Numbered from the stretch's first letter, positions 24,643 to 34,320 are shown. The stretch is 34,320 nt of DNA from Candidatus Atribacteria bacterium (GCA_030156825.1 JASGLU010000018.1:1-34320), one strand, 5' to 3'. The notes: generated by a model not told the origin, from the letters alone. Numbers and translations are program-made.

Positions 24643-26085
24643 TTAATTTTGTCTTGAGTAGAGGAACGAGGGGACAACTGCTTCGTTTCCTTCTACTTTT
24701 ATTTCTTCTCCTAAGGTTTGAAGTAAAGAGATAAAAGCTCCCCAAAGTTCGTTTTCTGTTTTTTGGCGATTGGTTAACGCTTCTAAGTATTGGAGTTCGC
24801 TTTGCATTACCTCCCGGTTAGTAATAATACCTCGCTCAGCTTGTTGCTCTGCGATTCGCAGGCTGGCTTCGGCACTTTTTAGGATTAGGGCGGATAAGTC
24901 TCGATTACTCTGGGCTTGCGTAACTTGCTGTAGTGCTTCTTCCACTTCGACCTCAATTGTTTGAGGTAGGATCTCCATTTCTCTCTCAATTTGCTCAAGC
25001 TCTATTTCAGCTTTTTTTACTTGATTGCTGGTGGTCTTCCCGTCCCATATTTTCCAGCTGATTTCCAGCCCTACTCCCCAACCTCCTCCATCGGGGGCAA
25101 AAGAACTCGAACTCGAACTTAAAGCTGTTTCCCCGCCGTCAATCTGGTAAGAGAATACTCCGTCTGTTACTTCAAGCGCAAGTGAAGTTTTGATATCTTC
25201 CGTTTGGTACTGTCCTACCAAGTTTACTTGGGGTCGGGTAGCTTTTTGGATTTCCTTTTTTTCTATTTCTTTTCTTTCTCGCTCTCGCTCAAGACTTTCA
25301 CTCTCACTCCGACTCTCTTTTGCTCTTTGCACGAGGGCCGGTTGATTCCACTCTTGCGGAAGCGATACCGGAGAAGGTGAAGCAAGGGTAGGAGAAGCAT
25401 CAAAAGGCAGGCCGATGAGTTGATTGAGTTTTTTTCGGGAGGTAATCAAACCCTCCTCTTTTTGTTCGAGCACGGCCTGGGCACTCGCCAGATTTTCCTG
25501 GGCGCCTAATAGGTCTATTTCCGAAGCGTTACCTTGTTCCCATTTCATTTTTTGGTCTTGGAAGTTAACTTTGGTTACCTCCAGCGTTTTTTGTGCTACC
25601 TGGTAATCTTTTTCCTGGTTTAAAATGTTTAAATAGAGCGAGACCACCTGAGCTTTAACTGCTTCTTCGGTAAGAAAAAGCTGGTTTTTTGCTTCTTCTA
25701 ACAATAATTCGGCACTTTTTTCTGAAGGGGATTTTTTGAAAAGATAAAAGGTGTCCTGGATGGTTACTCCTATTCCCTGAGAAAAGTCCTGGTAGCTGTT
25801 CTCCCAGCTTTCCCAGAGAGGCCAGTTACCAGAAAGAGTAACGTTGGGAGACAAATCCTGGGAATCAGCAATAGACAAATCTAATTCAGCCATTTCTACC
25901 GCATCCCGGGCAGCCAGAACTTCTTGGGAGTGAGTTAGAGCTCTTTCTATTGCCTGGGAGAGGGTTAAAGTCTCGTCGGTATTAGCAGCGGAGGCCAATT
26001 TTTCCGATAAGCCCGGGCTAATCAACCAAACAAAAAGGATTAAAATTACCCCTTTTCTGAAGTAGTTTCTTTTTAAAATTTCCAT
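24643..26085 (-). CDS. TolC-family outer membrane efflux protein
   Basis: LTLSQAIERALTHSQEVLAARDAVEMAELDLSIADSQDLSPNVTLSGNWPLWES; QVNLVGQYQTED...WGVGLEISWKIWDG strand segments. Confidence 0.88.
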   Translation of the reverse strand: MEILKRNYFRKGVILILFVWLISPGLSEKLASAANTDETLTLSQAIERALTHSQEVLAARDAVEMAELDLSIADSQDLSPNVTLSGNWPLWESWENSYQDFSQGIGVTIQDTFYLFKKSPSEKSAELLLEEAKNQLFLTEEAVKAQVVSLYLNILNQEKDYQVAQKTLEVTKVNFQDQKMKWEQGNASEIDLLGAQENLASAQAVLEQKEEGLITSRKKLNQLIGLPFDASPTLASPSPVSLPQEWNQPALVQRAKESRSESESLERERERKEIEKKEIQKATRPQVNLVGQYQTEDIKTSLALEVTDGVFSYQIDGGETALSSSSSSFAPDGGGWGVGLEISWKIWDGKTTSNQVKKAEIELEQIEREMEILPQTIEVEVEEALQQVTQAQSNRDLSALILKSAEASLRIAEQQAERGIITNREVMQSELQYLEALTNRQKTENELWGAFISLLQTLGEEIKVEGNEAVVPSFLYSRQN

Positions 26086-26122
26086 GTTGTCTGTTACCTC
26101 CCGTTTTTTCGAAGAAAACTTT

Positions 26123-27334
26123 TTATTCGTAACGAAGAGCGGTGATGGGGTCTAATTGGCTGGCTCTTCGGGCCGGGTAAATGCCAAAGAAAAGACCTAC
26201 TCCCACCGAAATAGAAAAAGCAATAATGGCCGCCTCCGGGGAAATAATAGTTTGGTAAGGGGAGAGGCGGGCAACCAATTGCGAACCGATGATTCCGAGA
26301 ACAATCCCGATTAATCCTCCCAACGCACTCAAAAGAGAAGACTCAATTACAAACTGGAGTAGGATATCAAATGGACGAGCCCCGATGGCTTTGCGTAGTC
26401 CGATTTCCCGGGTACGTTCGGTCACCGAGACCAACATGATATTCATAATGCCAATTCCTCCTACTAAAAGGGAGATACCGGTGATAGCCGCCAGAAAAAG
26501 AGTCATGGTTCCAGTAACTTGATTTATGGTGTCAAGCACATCTTGCTGGTTAAAGATGGAAAATTTATCCGGGTCCCCCAGGCGGTTAGTAAAAAAAACT
26601 TCTAAAAACTTGGCAACTAAGTCCAGCTCTTCTTCCTTTTGTGTCTGAACGGTTATGGTTTGGAGGTATTCGCTACCGGTTAACCTTTTTTGCATGGTGG
26701 TAATGGGAATGAGTATCTGTTCTCCCAAATCTTGAAAGCCAGTGCTTTTTTCTTCCATTACCCCGACCACGGTGGCGGTTATTCCCCCTATCCGAATTTT
26801 CTTGCCCAAAGCGGCTTGTGGAGAAAGGAAAAGGTCTTGGGCAATAGTCTTTCCTAAAACCGCTACCCGCTCTGCCTGTTCTAAATCCCTTTGGGTAAAA
26901 AAGTGGCCAACTTCAACCTGGAAGTTGCGAACCTCCGGATACGCAGGAGTGGTTCCTACTACCCGGGTGATAACGCTCTCCCGGCCATAAGTTGCCACGG
27001 CCGATACCGTGTTCTCGGCTATTACATTTTTAATTGCTGGAAATGAAACCTGTTCAAGGTCGAGATAGTGGTCCCACTCTAATATATCTCCTCCTCCCCG
27101 GCGGGCAACCGGTGCCCCGGGAACACCCCGACTTCTGCCGGGAAGAATCGTGATTTGGTTAGAACCCAGGCTGCCGATTTGCCCTACAATTTCTTCGGTA
27201 ACACCTTCTCCCAGGCTGACCATGGCCACTACTGCGGCTACACCGATTATGATTCCCAGCATGGTGAGAAAAGAGCGTAGTTTGTTACCGGAAATGCTTA
27301 AAATAGCGCTGTGGAGACTTTCAGACAGGTTCAA
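26123..27334 (-). CDS. MacB/FtsX-type ABC transporter permease
   Basis: LRSFLTMLGIIIGVAAVVAMVSLGEG, IGIMNIMLVSVTERTREIGLRKAIGA; likely TTG start at 27332-27334 9 nt after AGGAGG (track uses GTG at 27361). Confidence 0.92.
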   Translation of the reverse strand: MNLSESLHSAILSISGNKLRSFLTMLGIIIGVAAVVAMVSLGEGVTEEIVGQIGSLGSNQITILPGRSRGVPGAPVARRGGGDILEWDHYLDLEQVSFPAIKNVIAENTVSAVATYGRESVITRVVGTTPAYPEVRNFQVEVGHFFTQRDLEQAERVAVLGKTIAQDLFLSPQAALGKKIRIGGITATVVGVMEEKSTGFQDLGEQILIPITTMQKRLTGSEYLQTITVQTQKEEELDLVAKFLEVFFTNRLGDPDKFSIFNQQDVLDTINQVTGTMTLFLAAITGISLLVGGIGIMNIMLVSVTERTREIGLRKAIGARPFDILLQFVIESSLLSALGGLIGIVLGIIGSQLVARLSPYQTIISPEAAIIAFSISVGVGLFFGIYPARRASQLDPITALRYE

Positions 27335-28079
27335 CTGCTTCTTCCTCCTGTAAAAGTTCACTCAAGATTATTTCGGCCTTAATCGGTTGTTCGACGGTTT
27401 CATTATCTACTATTTGCCCGTCCCGGAAGTGGAGTACTCGCCGGCAATGTTCGGCAATATCCCGCTCGTGGGTGATTAGAATTATAGTTTTTCCTTGCTG
27501 GTTGAGTTTTTGCAGGATTTGCATTATCTCTTCGCTGGAGTGAGTGTCCAAATTGCCGGTGGGCTCATCGGCTAAAATCAAAGGCGGGTCGTTAACCAGA
27601 GCTCGGGCAATGGCCACCCGTTGTTGCTGTCCACCTGAGAGCTGGTTGGGATAGTGGTGGGCTCGCTCTGCCAGGTTTACTGAGCGCAGGACCTCTTCTG
27701 CCCGTTCTTTCCTTTTTTGGGGAGGTAAGTCGGCGTAGATTAAAGGAAGTTCGACGTTTTGCAGGGCAGTCAGCCGAGGTAACAGATTGAAGTTCTGAAA
27801 CACAAACCCAATCTTTTTATTTCGGACATGAGCCAGCTCGTTTTGGCTGAGCTTTGATACTTCTTGGCCATCAAGAAAATAGTGGCCTTGGGTGGGACGG
27901 TCCAAACATCCCAAAATGTTCATTAAGGTGGTTTTACCTGAACCAGAAGGTCCCATGACAGCTATGAATTCTCCCGCTGTTACTTCAAAAGAAATGCCCC
28001 GCAGAGCTTCTACTTTTACCTCTCCCAAGTTGTAAATTTTCCAGAGATTCTCCACTTTTATAACTGGATGTTGACCCAT
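27321..28079 (-). CDS. MacB/LolD-type ABC transporter ATP-binding protein
   Basis: [47 protein letters not shown]. Confidence 0.96.
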   Translation of the reverse strand: MGQHPVIKVENLWKIYNLGEVKVEALRGISFEVTAGEFIAVMGPSGSGKTTLMNILGCLDRPTQGHYFLDGQEVSKLSQNELAHVRNKKIGFVFQNFNLLPRLTALQNVELPLIYADLPPQKRKERAEEVLRSVNLAERAHHYPNQLSGGQQQRVAIARALVNDPPLILADEPTGNLDTHSSEEIMQILQKLNQQGKTIILITHERDIAEHCRRVLHFRDGQIVDNETVEQPIKAEIILSELLQEEEAVEPV

Positions 28080-28100
28080 TTTTAAACTCCTTTTCTGTTT

Positions 28101-29369
28101 TTACCTCATTCCCGGAGGACCAAAACCTGGCTGGTTAGAGGTAGCAGCAACCTCAGCGGGAGTTACCAGAAAAACCTCTTCCCCGGATTCTAATCCTGTT
28201 TCTATTTCTACCTGAGTATCGCTTCTTAAACCCACTTTTACCTCTCGCCGAACAGGTTGCCCTTCGGAGTCCTTGACAAATAGCCAGGTTTCTCCCCCTT
28301 GCTCGCGCAGAGCCTCAATCGGCACTACTAAGGCATCTTCTTTGGCTTCAATGATAATTTCTGCCTCAGCTGTCATGCCAGAGCGCAGGCTGTCGTCCGG
28401 GTTGGGGAGTTCAATGGTGGTTTCAAAAACCACCACGTTTTCTACAATTTGCCCCTCAGGGGCAATATTGGTAACTGTTCCTGCAAACTCTTTATCGGGA
28501 AAAGCATCGAGAACAATCAGTGCTCGCTGGCCAGGATTAACCTGGGGAATATCGATTTCGTTAATTAAAATTACCACTTTCATGATAGACAGGTCGCCAA
28601 TAGCGACCACCCTTTCTTCTGAGAGAACCGAATCTCCTTCTTCTGGATCTACTACCAAAAGAGTCCCGTCGATGGGGGATTTAAAAGTACATTTTTCTAA
28701 ATTATTTTCAATAGATTCTATGTCGGCCTCTATTTGCTCGATTTGAGCTTGTAGCTTTTCTATGTCTTCCGGTGCAGCTCCATCTTTGACATCTTCGAAA
28801 TAGGCTTGTGCAGAGAGATAAAGCGCCTCCTTCAATATTACTTGGTCTTCGCTATCCTCCAGAGTTTCTTGGGGAATAGCGCCGCTTCTAAACAGTTCTT
28901 GATTTTTGACTAAAGTTTTTTGGGCTGATTGATAGGCGATTTGTGCTTCTTTTAACTGAGCCTCAGCTTGTCTGAGTTCCACTTCTGTGGGTTGAGTCAA
29001 GAGCTTTTTAAGGTCGGCCTGGGCACTTCTTAGTTGTGCTTTCGCTTTGCGGAGAGAAATTTCCAGATCAGTAGTATCTAATTGAACCAATGGCTGGTCT
29101 TTTTCCACTTTTTCCCCTGCCTGGGCAAAAATATTGGTTACTTCTCCTCTTAGATCTGCCTTTAACTCTACCCTGTTTTTCGGTTCCAACATTCCCAATT
29201 CGGACACCGTTTGTTGGATTGTACCTATTTCTGCTTTAACGACTGGCAAATTGGCGGTTTGGACGGTCTGCCCGGAGGAGGAAGAGCGGGATAAAAAGGA
29301 AAAACCAACTATTAAAGCTACCGCTACTATGGCCAAAGGTAAGGCGATCTTTCTCATTTCTAACTTCAT
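28101..29369 (-). CDS. HlyD/MacA-like periplasmic adaptor (membrane fusion protein)
   Basis: LPVVKAEIGTIQQTVSELGMLEPKNRVELKADLRGEVTNIFAQAGEKVEKDQPL, coiled coil, barrel domain. Confidence 0.92.
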   Translation of the reverse strand: MKLEMRKIALPLAIVAVALIVGFSFLSRSSSSGQTVQTANLPVVKAEIGTIQQTVSELGMLEPKNRVELKADLRGEVTNIFAQAGEKVEKDQPLVQLDTTDLEISLRKAKAQLRSAQADLKKLLTQPTEVELRQAEAQLKEAQIAYQSAQKTLVKNQELFRSGAIPQETLEDSEDQVILKEALYLSAQAYFEDVKDGAAPEDIEKLQAQIEQIEADIESIENNLEKCTFKSPIDGTLLVVDPEEGDSVLSEERVVAIGDLSIMKVVILINEIDIPQVNPGQRALIVLDAFPDKEFAGTVTNIAPEGQIVENVVVFETTIELPNPDDSLRSGMTAEAEIIIEAKEDALVVPIEALREQGGETWLFVKDSEGQPVRREVKVGLRSDTQVEIETGLESGEEVFLVTPAEVAATSNQPGFGPPGMR

Positions 29370-29403
29370 TAACTTTCCTACCTCTCTTTCAACTTGCTTT
29401 TTA

Positions 29404-29419
29404 ATTATACCAAGGTATA
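29404..29419 (-). promoter_or_regulatory. -10-like TATAAT overlapped by TATACC-AA-GGTATA inverted repeat upstream of efflux operon
   Basis: attata 29404-29409 (minus TATAAT) overlapping arms 29406-29411 and 29414-29419; no clear -35. Confidence 0.4.
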
Positions 29420-29769
29420 GATAACTATTTTTTATATTTATCTATTCCCCTAAGGTTCCCTTTTGGGTAAAACAGCTTTTTTTAACCTCCTTTACCTCGA
29501 TTAGTTTAAATCTGAATTTTGGTTTTTTAATAGCTAATTTGTGAACAAATTTTGAACTTTTAGCACTGATTGATTGGAGGAATGAGAGAGGGGGCCTTGG
29601 CTGGGAACAGGCCTCATTTTCTGAACGGGGCAACAGGGGTTTTCTGCCCATAGTTTTTTCTGTTGTTTTCAAAGTAATTGGGAATCTAAGCGTTTTTTTG
29701 GGCCGACAGGTCTCCACATAGTTCTAATATTGCTGAGGTAACAATGTGAAGGCGTTGCTAAAGGCTTCC

Positions 29770-29847
29770 TGGGGTGGATGAGGGGATTTGAACCCCCAGC
29801 CCCTGGAGCCACAGTCCAGTGCTCTGACCAGTTGAGCTACATCCACC
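29770..29847 (-). tRNA. tRNA-His (anticodon GTG)
   Basis: Minus strand G(-1)GTGGATGTAGCTCAACTGGTCAGAGCACTGGACTGTGGCTCCAGGGGCTGGGGGTTCAAATCCCCTCATCCACC-CCA; loop CTGTGGC; G-1/C73 and encoded CCA. Confidence 0.95.
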
Positions 29848-30169
29848 ACGTATCTTATATTATATTAGTTTCAACCGAGTTTAGCAATACCTTTTTGGCC
29901 GAGCCGGGGTTTACTGGGTTTATGGTTAAATCGCATAATTTCATATAAACCCCTTTGCCTTTCTCTTACCAGGGAACTTCTTGGTTTTGGGTTATTCAGT
30001 GGAGACTCTCCTCTTTAATTGTCAGCGGGTTCGAGTTACAATTTGATAAAATTTTATTTGTTCGAATAACTTGTGCTATGATGGGTGAGGGGTTGAGCAG
30101 GATTATTTTGTTGTTAGTCGTGATGTTGCAAGCCCCTAATTTTTGTTAATAAGGGAGGATTTAGAAAAA

Positions 30170-30706
30170 ATGGAACAAAATTTTGATCTCCCGCTGCGTA
30201 GTGATCTTAAAGTTGGTAATGTTTTTCCTAACTTTGAATTACCCGACCATACCGGTAAACCTACCAAGCTTTCCCAGATAGTGCGCGGATTTCCTACCGT
30301 TTTGATATTTGGCCGGGGGTATTATTGTCCCAAGGATCGCCGCCAACTGACCAATTATGTAACCTATTTTCAGCCTGAACTTCGGGTTAACTATTGCCAC
30401 CTGGTCTATGTTTCGGTAGACGACCAGATGACTTCGAACGAAGTGCGCGACTCAATTGGCGCCGATTTCGCTTTCTTGAGCGACCCCGACCGCAAGTTGC
30501 TTCACGAACTGGAGATGGTAGATAGCACTGACCGCGTTCATGGTGAGGTCTATATCCCTTACACTTTCGTGCTTGACAGGGACCTTACAATTTATAAAAT
30601 TTACAATGGATGGTGGTTTGCCGGTCGTCCGACAGTTGAAGAACTACGCATGGATTTGCGCGCCCTCTTGAGCCGTCGACCCGACTGGGTTTACGGTCGC
30701 CATTAA
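30170..30706 (+). CDS. AhpC/TSA-like redoxin-domain protein
   Basis: LKVGNVFPNFELPDHTGKPTKLSQI, FGRGYYCPKDRRQL (single peroxidatic-type Cys), DPDRKLLHEL; GGGAGG before ATG at 30170. Confidence 0.82.
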   Translation: MEQNFDLPLRSDLKVGNVFPNFELPDHTGKPTKLSQIVRGFPTVLIFGRGYYCPKDRRQLTNYVTYFQPELRVNYCHLVYVSVDDQMTSNEVRDSIGADFAFLSDPDRKLLHELEMVDSTDRVHGEVYIPYTFVLDRDLTIYKIYNGWWFAGRPTVEELRMDLRALLSRRPDWVYGRH

Positions 30707-30805
30707 GCAATTAAGCAAGGGGTAGGGTGTGGTGTCTGAAAACGGGCATAAACTGCTAACGAGTGGGGGGTTCTACCTTTTGTCGGAAATGTTGGCCGGG
30801 TTTTT

Positions 30806-30890
30806 AACCCAAGTTGCACCGTAAGTTTCAGAAATAAGCCTATGTCGGGCCCTTCATTTTGAAGATTTTCATTTTTGGATAACCCAGATT
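30806..30890 (+). repeat. Dispersed element copy 4
   Basis: aacccaagttgcaccgtaagtttcagaaataagcctatgtcgggcccttcattttgaagattttcatttttggataacccagatt. Confidence 0.8.
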
Positions 30891-31202
30891 GTTTTTTGTC
30901 TTTTAGTTTGCGTCATAGATAGTCTCAGATGCCCGATTAGTAATTTCGGGCATGACATAAAAACTGAGAGAGTAAGCCCTTCGAGCTTTCATTGTCATCT
31001 GCTACCCCGAGCGGCATGAGGGTTTATCCTGAAAAAGGGGTTGGTCTCCTTGTCGATTGACACTTTATCCTCCGGGCAACGTATCTAAAAATAGTCAAAG
31101 ATAGGAGCTGGCCAGATGTTCAATCACCAACCTGGCTTTGGAGTGGGAGAAAATGGGAATGGCAATGCTTAATAAACAATTAAAATATCTATCCGGCTTG
31201 CG

Positions 31203-32465
31203 ATGAGCGTTGAAATGAAGGATCGGTTTCGACTTTCTTTTATTTCCGGTCACAGGTGGCTATCTCGCCCTTTTACTATTTTTTTGTTAGCTCTGTTAGT
31301 ACGCTTGCTTCTTGCTCCTTTCATTCCAGGCTATCCGGCCGATATTGGCTGCTTTAAAGGATGGGCCGACCAGGCGGCCAAAGTAGGACTTTCCCAATTT
31401 TACTCCAGCGATATGTTTGTCGATTATCCACCGGGTTACATCTTGGTGTTATACCTTATCGGGAAAATCAGATTTCTTTTCCAAATTGACTTTAACTCCC
31501 CCTTCTTTCTCCTTTTAATTAAGTTGCCGGCCTTAATTGCCGACATACTTATTGGCTACCTGCTTTTTTCTACTGCCAAAAAAGAGAAGATCGCCTTTTC
31601 TCCTTTGCTCCTTTTAGGTTTGTACCTTTTTAACCCGGCCATTCTTCTTAATTCCACTGCCTGGGGACAGATTGATTCCTTTTTCACTTTTTTTGTGCTT
31701 CTTTCTCTGTGGTTTATAGTAGAGCAACGTTTTGCTGCTGCTTCAGCCAGTATGGTATATGCCCTTCTGGTAAAACCGCAGGCCCTCATTTTTTTCCCAA
31801 TTTTACTCTTGGCTCTTATTGAACATAGAAATTTCAAGGTCTTTATCCTTAGCCTGGTTTCAGGGCTATCGGTCTTTTTCCTGGTGATTCTTCCTTTTTC
31901 TCTGGGAAACGGAATCTCCTGGCTTATCCAGAAGTACCAGGGAACCCTTGCTTCTTATCCTTATGCCTCGCTTAACGCTTTTAACTTTTTTGCCCTAACC
32001 GGTGGCAACTGGGTGAAGGAAACTCAACCTTTTCTTTTTCTCACTTATCGGGCCTGGGGATATATCTTTTTAGTGATTATATTTGTTAGCTTAATATTTT
32101 TATTTTTCCGCTGGCAGAATCCTTATAAAGTTTATCCTTTGAGTTTCTTCCTTATCAGTTCCTTTTTCATGTTCAGCTCCAAAATGCATGAACGCTACTT
32201 CTACCCGGCACTGATTTTTGCTCTCTTCACTTTTATTTACTTTGCCCATCGGCGGGTCCTTATCACCTACCTGGGGTTTAGCATAACCCACTTCTTAAAC
32301 GTGGGCCTGGTTCTTCTATACAGCTGGTATAATGTTTTCCACCTGGCAAGCAATCATCCCCTGGTTTTAATTATTTCTTTTGCCAACCTGCTTTTATATA
32401 TTTATGCGCTTTATACCGGGTCCAAATTGCTATCAGAAGGCGAGAAAAAACCGGCCCCTGCCTAA
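31203..32465 (+). CDS. Polytopic GT-C/GT87-like glycosyltransferase-type membrane protein
   Basis: Multiple TM segments; PADIGCFKGWADQAAKVG, VDYPPGYIL, NSTAWGQIDSFF, HERYFYPAL motifs typical of GT-C families. Confidence 0.75.
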   Translation: MSVEMKDRFRLSFISGHRWLSRPFTIFLLALLVRLLLAPFIPGYPADIGCFKGWADQAAKVGLSQFYSSDMFVDYPPGYILVLYLIGKIRFLFQIDFNSPFFLLLIKLPALIADILIGYLLFSTAKKEKIAFSPLLLLGLYLFNPAILLNSTAWGQIDSFFTFFVLLSLWFIVEQRFAAASASMVYALLVKPQALIFFPILLLALIEHRNFKVFILSLVSGLSVFFLVILPFSLGNGISWLIQKYQGTLASYPYASLNAFNFFALTGGNWVKETQPFLFLTYRAWGYIFLVIIFVSLIFLFFRWQNPYKVYPLSFFLISSFFMFSSKMHERYFYPALIFALFTFIYFAHRRVLITYLGFSITHFLNVGLVLLYSWYNVFHLASNHPLVLIISFANLLLYIYALYTGSKLLSEGEKKPAPA

Positions 32466-32475
32466 GGAAAGACCT

Positions 32476-33561
32476 TTATTTTTCAAAAAGTTTTAAATAT
32501 TTGCCGTATCCTTCTTTTTCCAGCTCCTCTTTGGGGATAAAGCGTAAGGAAGCAGAGTTAATACAGTAGCGCTTACCTGTAGGTGGTGGCCCATCGTCGA
32601 AAACGTGGCCAAGATGAGAATTGGTGTGTTTGCTGCGTACCTCGGTGCGCACCATCCCCTGACTGTGGTCGGCCCGCTCAAGAATATTTTCTGGCTCTAA
32701 AGGTTTGGTAAAGCTTGGCCAACCGGTTCCCGAGTTGTATTTATCAAGAGAGCTGAAAAGGGGCTCTCCAGACACTATATCTACGTAGATGCCTTCCCGC
32801 TTTTCGTTCCAATATTCATTGTGAAAAGGAGGTTCGGTGTCGTTCTCTTGGGTTACGGCATACTGGAGAGGAGTGAGTTTTTTACGTAGTTCTTCCTCAG
32901 AGGGTGTTTGAAATGGAAGGGACTTTGATTTGGAAGATGGGTTGTCCTCTTCTTCCCAATATTTTTTCTGAAATTCGTTACGTCCAGAACCAGCGCTGTA
33001 AATTTCATAACGCAGTGGGCAGGTTTTATAGTAATTCTGGTGATACTCTTCTGCCGGGTAGAAAGTGGAAGCGGGGCGAATTTCAGTGACAATGGGTTTT
33101 GAAAACTTTCCCAATTCCTCCAGCTTTCTTTTGGATTCCTCAGCAAGCTTCTTTTGTTCTTCGTTGTGGTAAAAAATGGCGGTTCGATACTGGGAACCTC
33201 GGTCTACAAATTGACCTTCTGGGTCGGTAGGGTCGATGTTTTTCCAGAATACTTCCAGGAGCTCTTGATAGGAAATTTTCTGGGGGTCATAGGTAACTTT
33301 TACTGCTTCAAGGTGTCCGGTGGTTCCCGAACATACTTCCTCATAAGTAGGATTTTCTTTATGCCCTCCGGTGTAGCCAGAGACTGCCTCAATAACTCCG
33401 GGTAGTTCTTCAAACGCACTTTCCATACACCAAAAACATCCCCCGGCAAAGGTGGCATTTTCATAACTTGTGCGTGAACACCAGCCCTGTGCCGAAGCAT
33501 GTCTTACCACAAAAAGCGATAACAGAAGAACAATGGTTGTTAGGCCCTTCAAATTAATCAC
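32476..33561 (-). CDS. msrAB: Exported MsrA-MsrB fusion, peptide methionine sulfoxide reductase
   Basis: Signal peptide [26 protein letters not shown]; Msr[18 protein letters not shown]; Msr[13 protein letters not shown]...[37 protein letters not shown]. Confidence 0.94.
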   Translation of the reverse strand: MINLKGLTTIVLLLSLFVVRHASAQGWCSRTSYENATFAGGCFWCMESAFEELPGVIEAVSGYTGGHKENPTYEEVCSGTTGHLEAVKVTYDPQKISYQELLEVFWKNIDPTDPEGQFVDRGSQYRTAIFYHNEEQKKLAEESKRKLEELGKFSKPIVTEIRPASTFYPAEEYHQNYYKTCPLRYEIYSAGSGRNEFQKKYWEEEDNPSSKSKSLPFQTPSEEELRKKLTPLQYAVTQENDTEPPFHNEYWNEKREGIYVDIVSGEPLFSSLDKYNSGTGWPSFTKPLEPENILERADHSQGMVRTEVRSKHTNSHLGHVFDDGPPPTGKRYCINSASLRFIPKEELEKEGYGKYLKLFEK

Positions 33562-33869
33562 CTCAGGATTTTTTACCTTGTAAGAAATTTTTTCGTTTTT
33601 TATTCCCTGAGGATTTATACAGGAGTCAGAAGTGGTTTGGTGGTAAGTTTGGATTTTCGATTTTGGCGATCAACTCGGAGCCATGCGACAACAACGTGCT
33701 TTTCAAGTTATTACGACTGCTTTATAGCAGCTGAAAGCACAAATAATGGGGGAAATAGCCCCAGCAACGAAGTAGCCTTATTTTTCCCTGGCGACCGATA
33801 AACTACGAAATTGTCAAATAGGGATATTACCCTCTATAAATCGTTTTTTTAGCAATTGGTTACTTTGCG

Positions 33870-34058
33870 TCATTCTTTTTTTAGCTCTTTAAGAACTTCT
33901 TCTTTGACTTGCTGTTTTACTTCCGCTACGATGTCTCTTACTAACGAGGTATAGAGTGGAGAGAGGTAAGACGCTGCTCGATCTGGAGCCCCTGCCATTT
34001 TTTTAGTTCGCTCGATCTCAGCTAAAGTTTTTCCGATTCGTTCAGCAAAATCAGCCAT
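33870..34058 (-). CDS. Small hypothetical, predicted largely helical
   Basis: MADFAERIGKTLAEIERTKKMAGAPDRAASYLSPLYTSLVRDIVAEVKQQVKEEVLKELKKE; GGGGTG 6 nt before ATG. Confidence 0.6.
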   Translation of the reverse strand: MADFAERIGKTLAEIERTKKMAGAPDRAASYLSPLYTSLVRDIVAEVKQQVKEEVLKELKKE

Positions 34059-34215
34059 ACAATTCACCCCTTTAAAAAGTCAGGATATTGTTATTTTACC
34101 CTTTTTTATGGCAGTGGCAATATTAAACCTTTTTTAATCTGTGCTCTAATTTATCTATCTTTCTTCCTTAGCAAGTATTTAATCTTTTAAATCTTTGGTT
34201 TTAAGCCTGCCGCAG

Positions 34216-34316
34216 TGTTTCTACCAACCCAGGATGTCCAAAAGCTACCGATATTGCCTGTCTCTAAATAAATTGCCATATATAATGTCCAAGTAATATT
34301 CTTTAAGGAAAAAATA
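34216..34316 (-). repeat. ~101-bp repeat copy B, inverted relative to 15193-15289; may continue past the window edge
   Basis: Reverse complement matches 15193-15289 apart from a TTTA insertion (caatttaTTTAgagac). Confidence 0.93.
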
Positions 34317-34320
34317 CTGA

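Noticed and set aside
29442-29717. 91-aa minus ORF downstream of tRNA-His
   Set aside because: No RBS, no domain, low-complexity basic/Phe composition in an AT-rich spacer
33700-33840. Structured RNA suggested by CTGCTTTATAGCAG and GGGGAAATAGCCCC
   Set aside because: Short isolated hairpins without promoter, terminator or repeat support

Overview
Chromosomal window of an anaerobe. TolC-type outer-membrane factors and a MacAB-like exporter suggest a two-membrane cell; the lineage cannot be set from this sequence alone. Recognisable content in order: GH2 beta-mannosidase; bacteriohemerythrin; flavodoxin/NagA/SIS-isomerase/ROK amino-sugar operon; rubrerythrin, class II superoxide reductase and a CDF transporter; conserved mnmE-khpB(jag)-yidC-yidD-rnpA-rpmH block (minus strand) preceded by a stand-alone ERCC4-type nuclease instead of dnaA; rubredoxin; sulfur/tRNA-thiolation operon (Rrf2 regulator, PP-loop + NFACT-R-like protein, cysK, larE, mnmA, nadA); rseC-like gene; two aldo/keto reductases; five-gene efflux operon (adaptor, ABC ATPase, MacB permease, two TolC-family proteins); tRNA-His; an AhpC/TSA-like redoxin; a GT-C/GT87-like membrane protein; and an exported MsrA-MsrB fusion. 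rpmH (44 aa) and rubredoxin (52 aa) are real genes missing from the ORF track. Most unusual: (i) a dispersed double-hairpin repeat at three loci, probably continuing off the right edge and linked to a ~97 bp segment present twice in inverted orientation; (ii) a ~80 nt structured RNA with its own promoter and intrinsic terminator upstream of rubrerythrin; (iii) a TolC-family protein lacking the beta-barrel segment in both halves; (iv) a small dispersed element whose end appears to supply the -35 box of the rseC promoter; (v) a structured minus-strand intergenic RNA candidate between hemerythrin and beta-mannosidase. No IS transposase, prophage, CRISPR array or classical defence island was seen.
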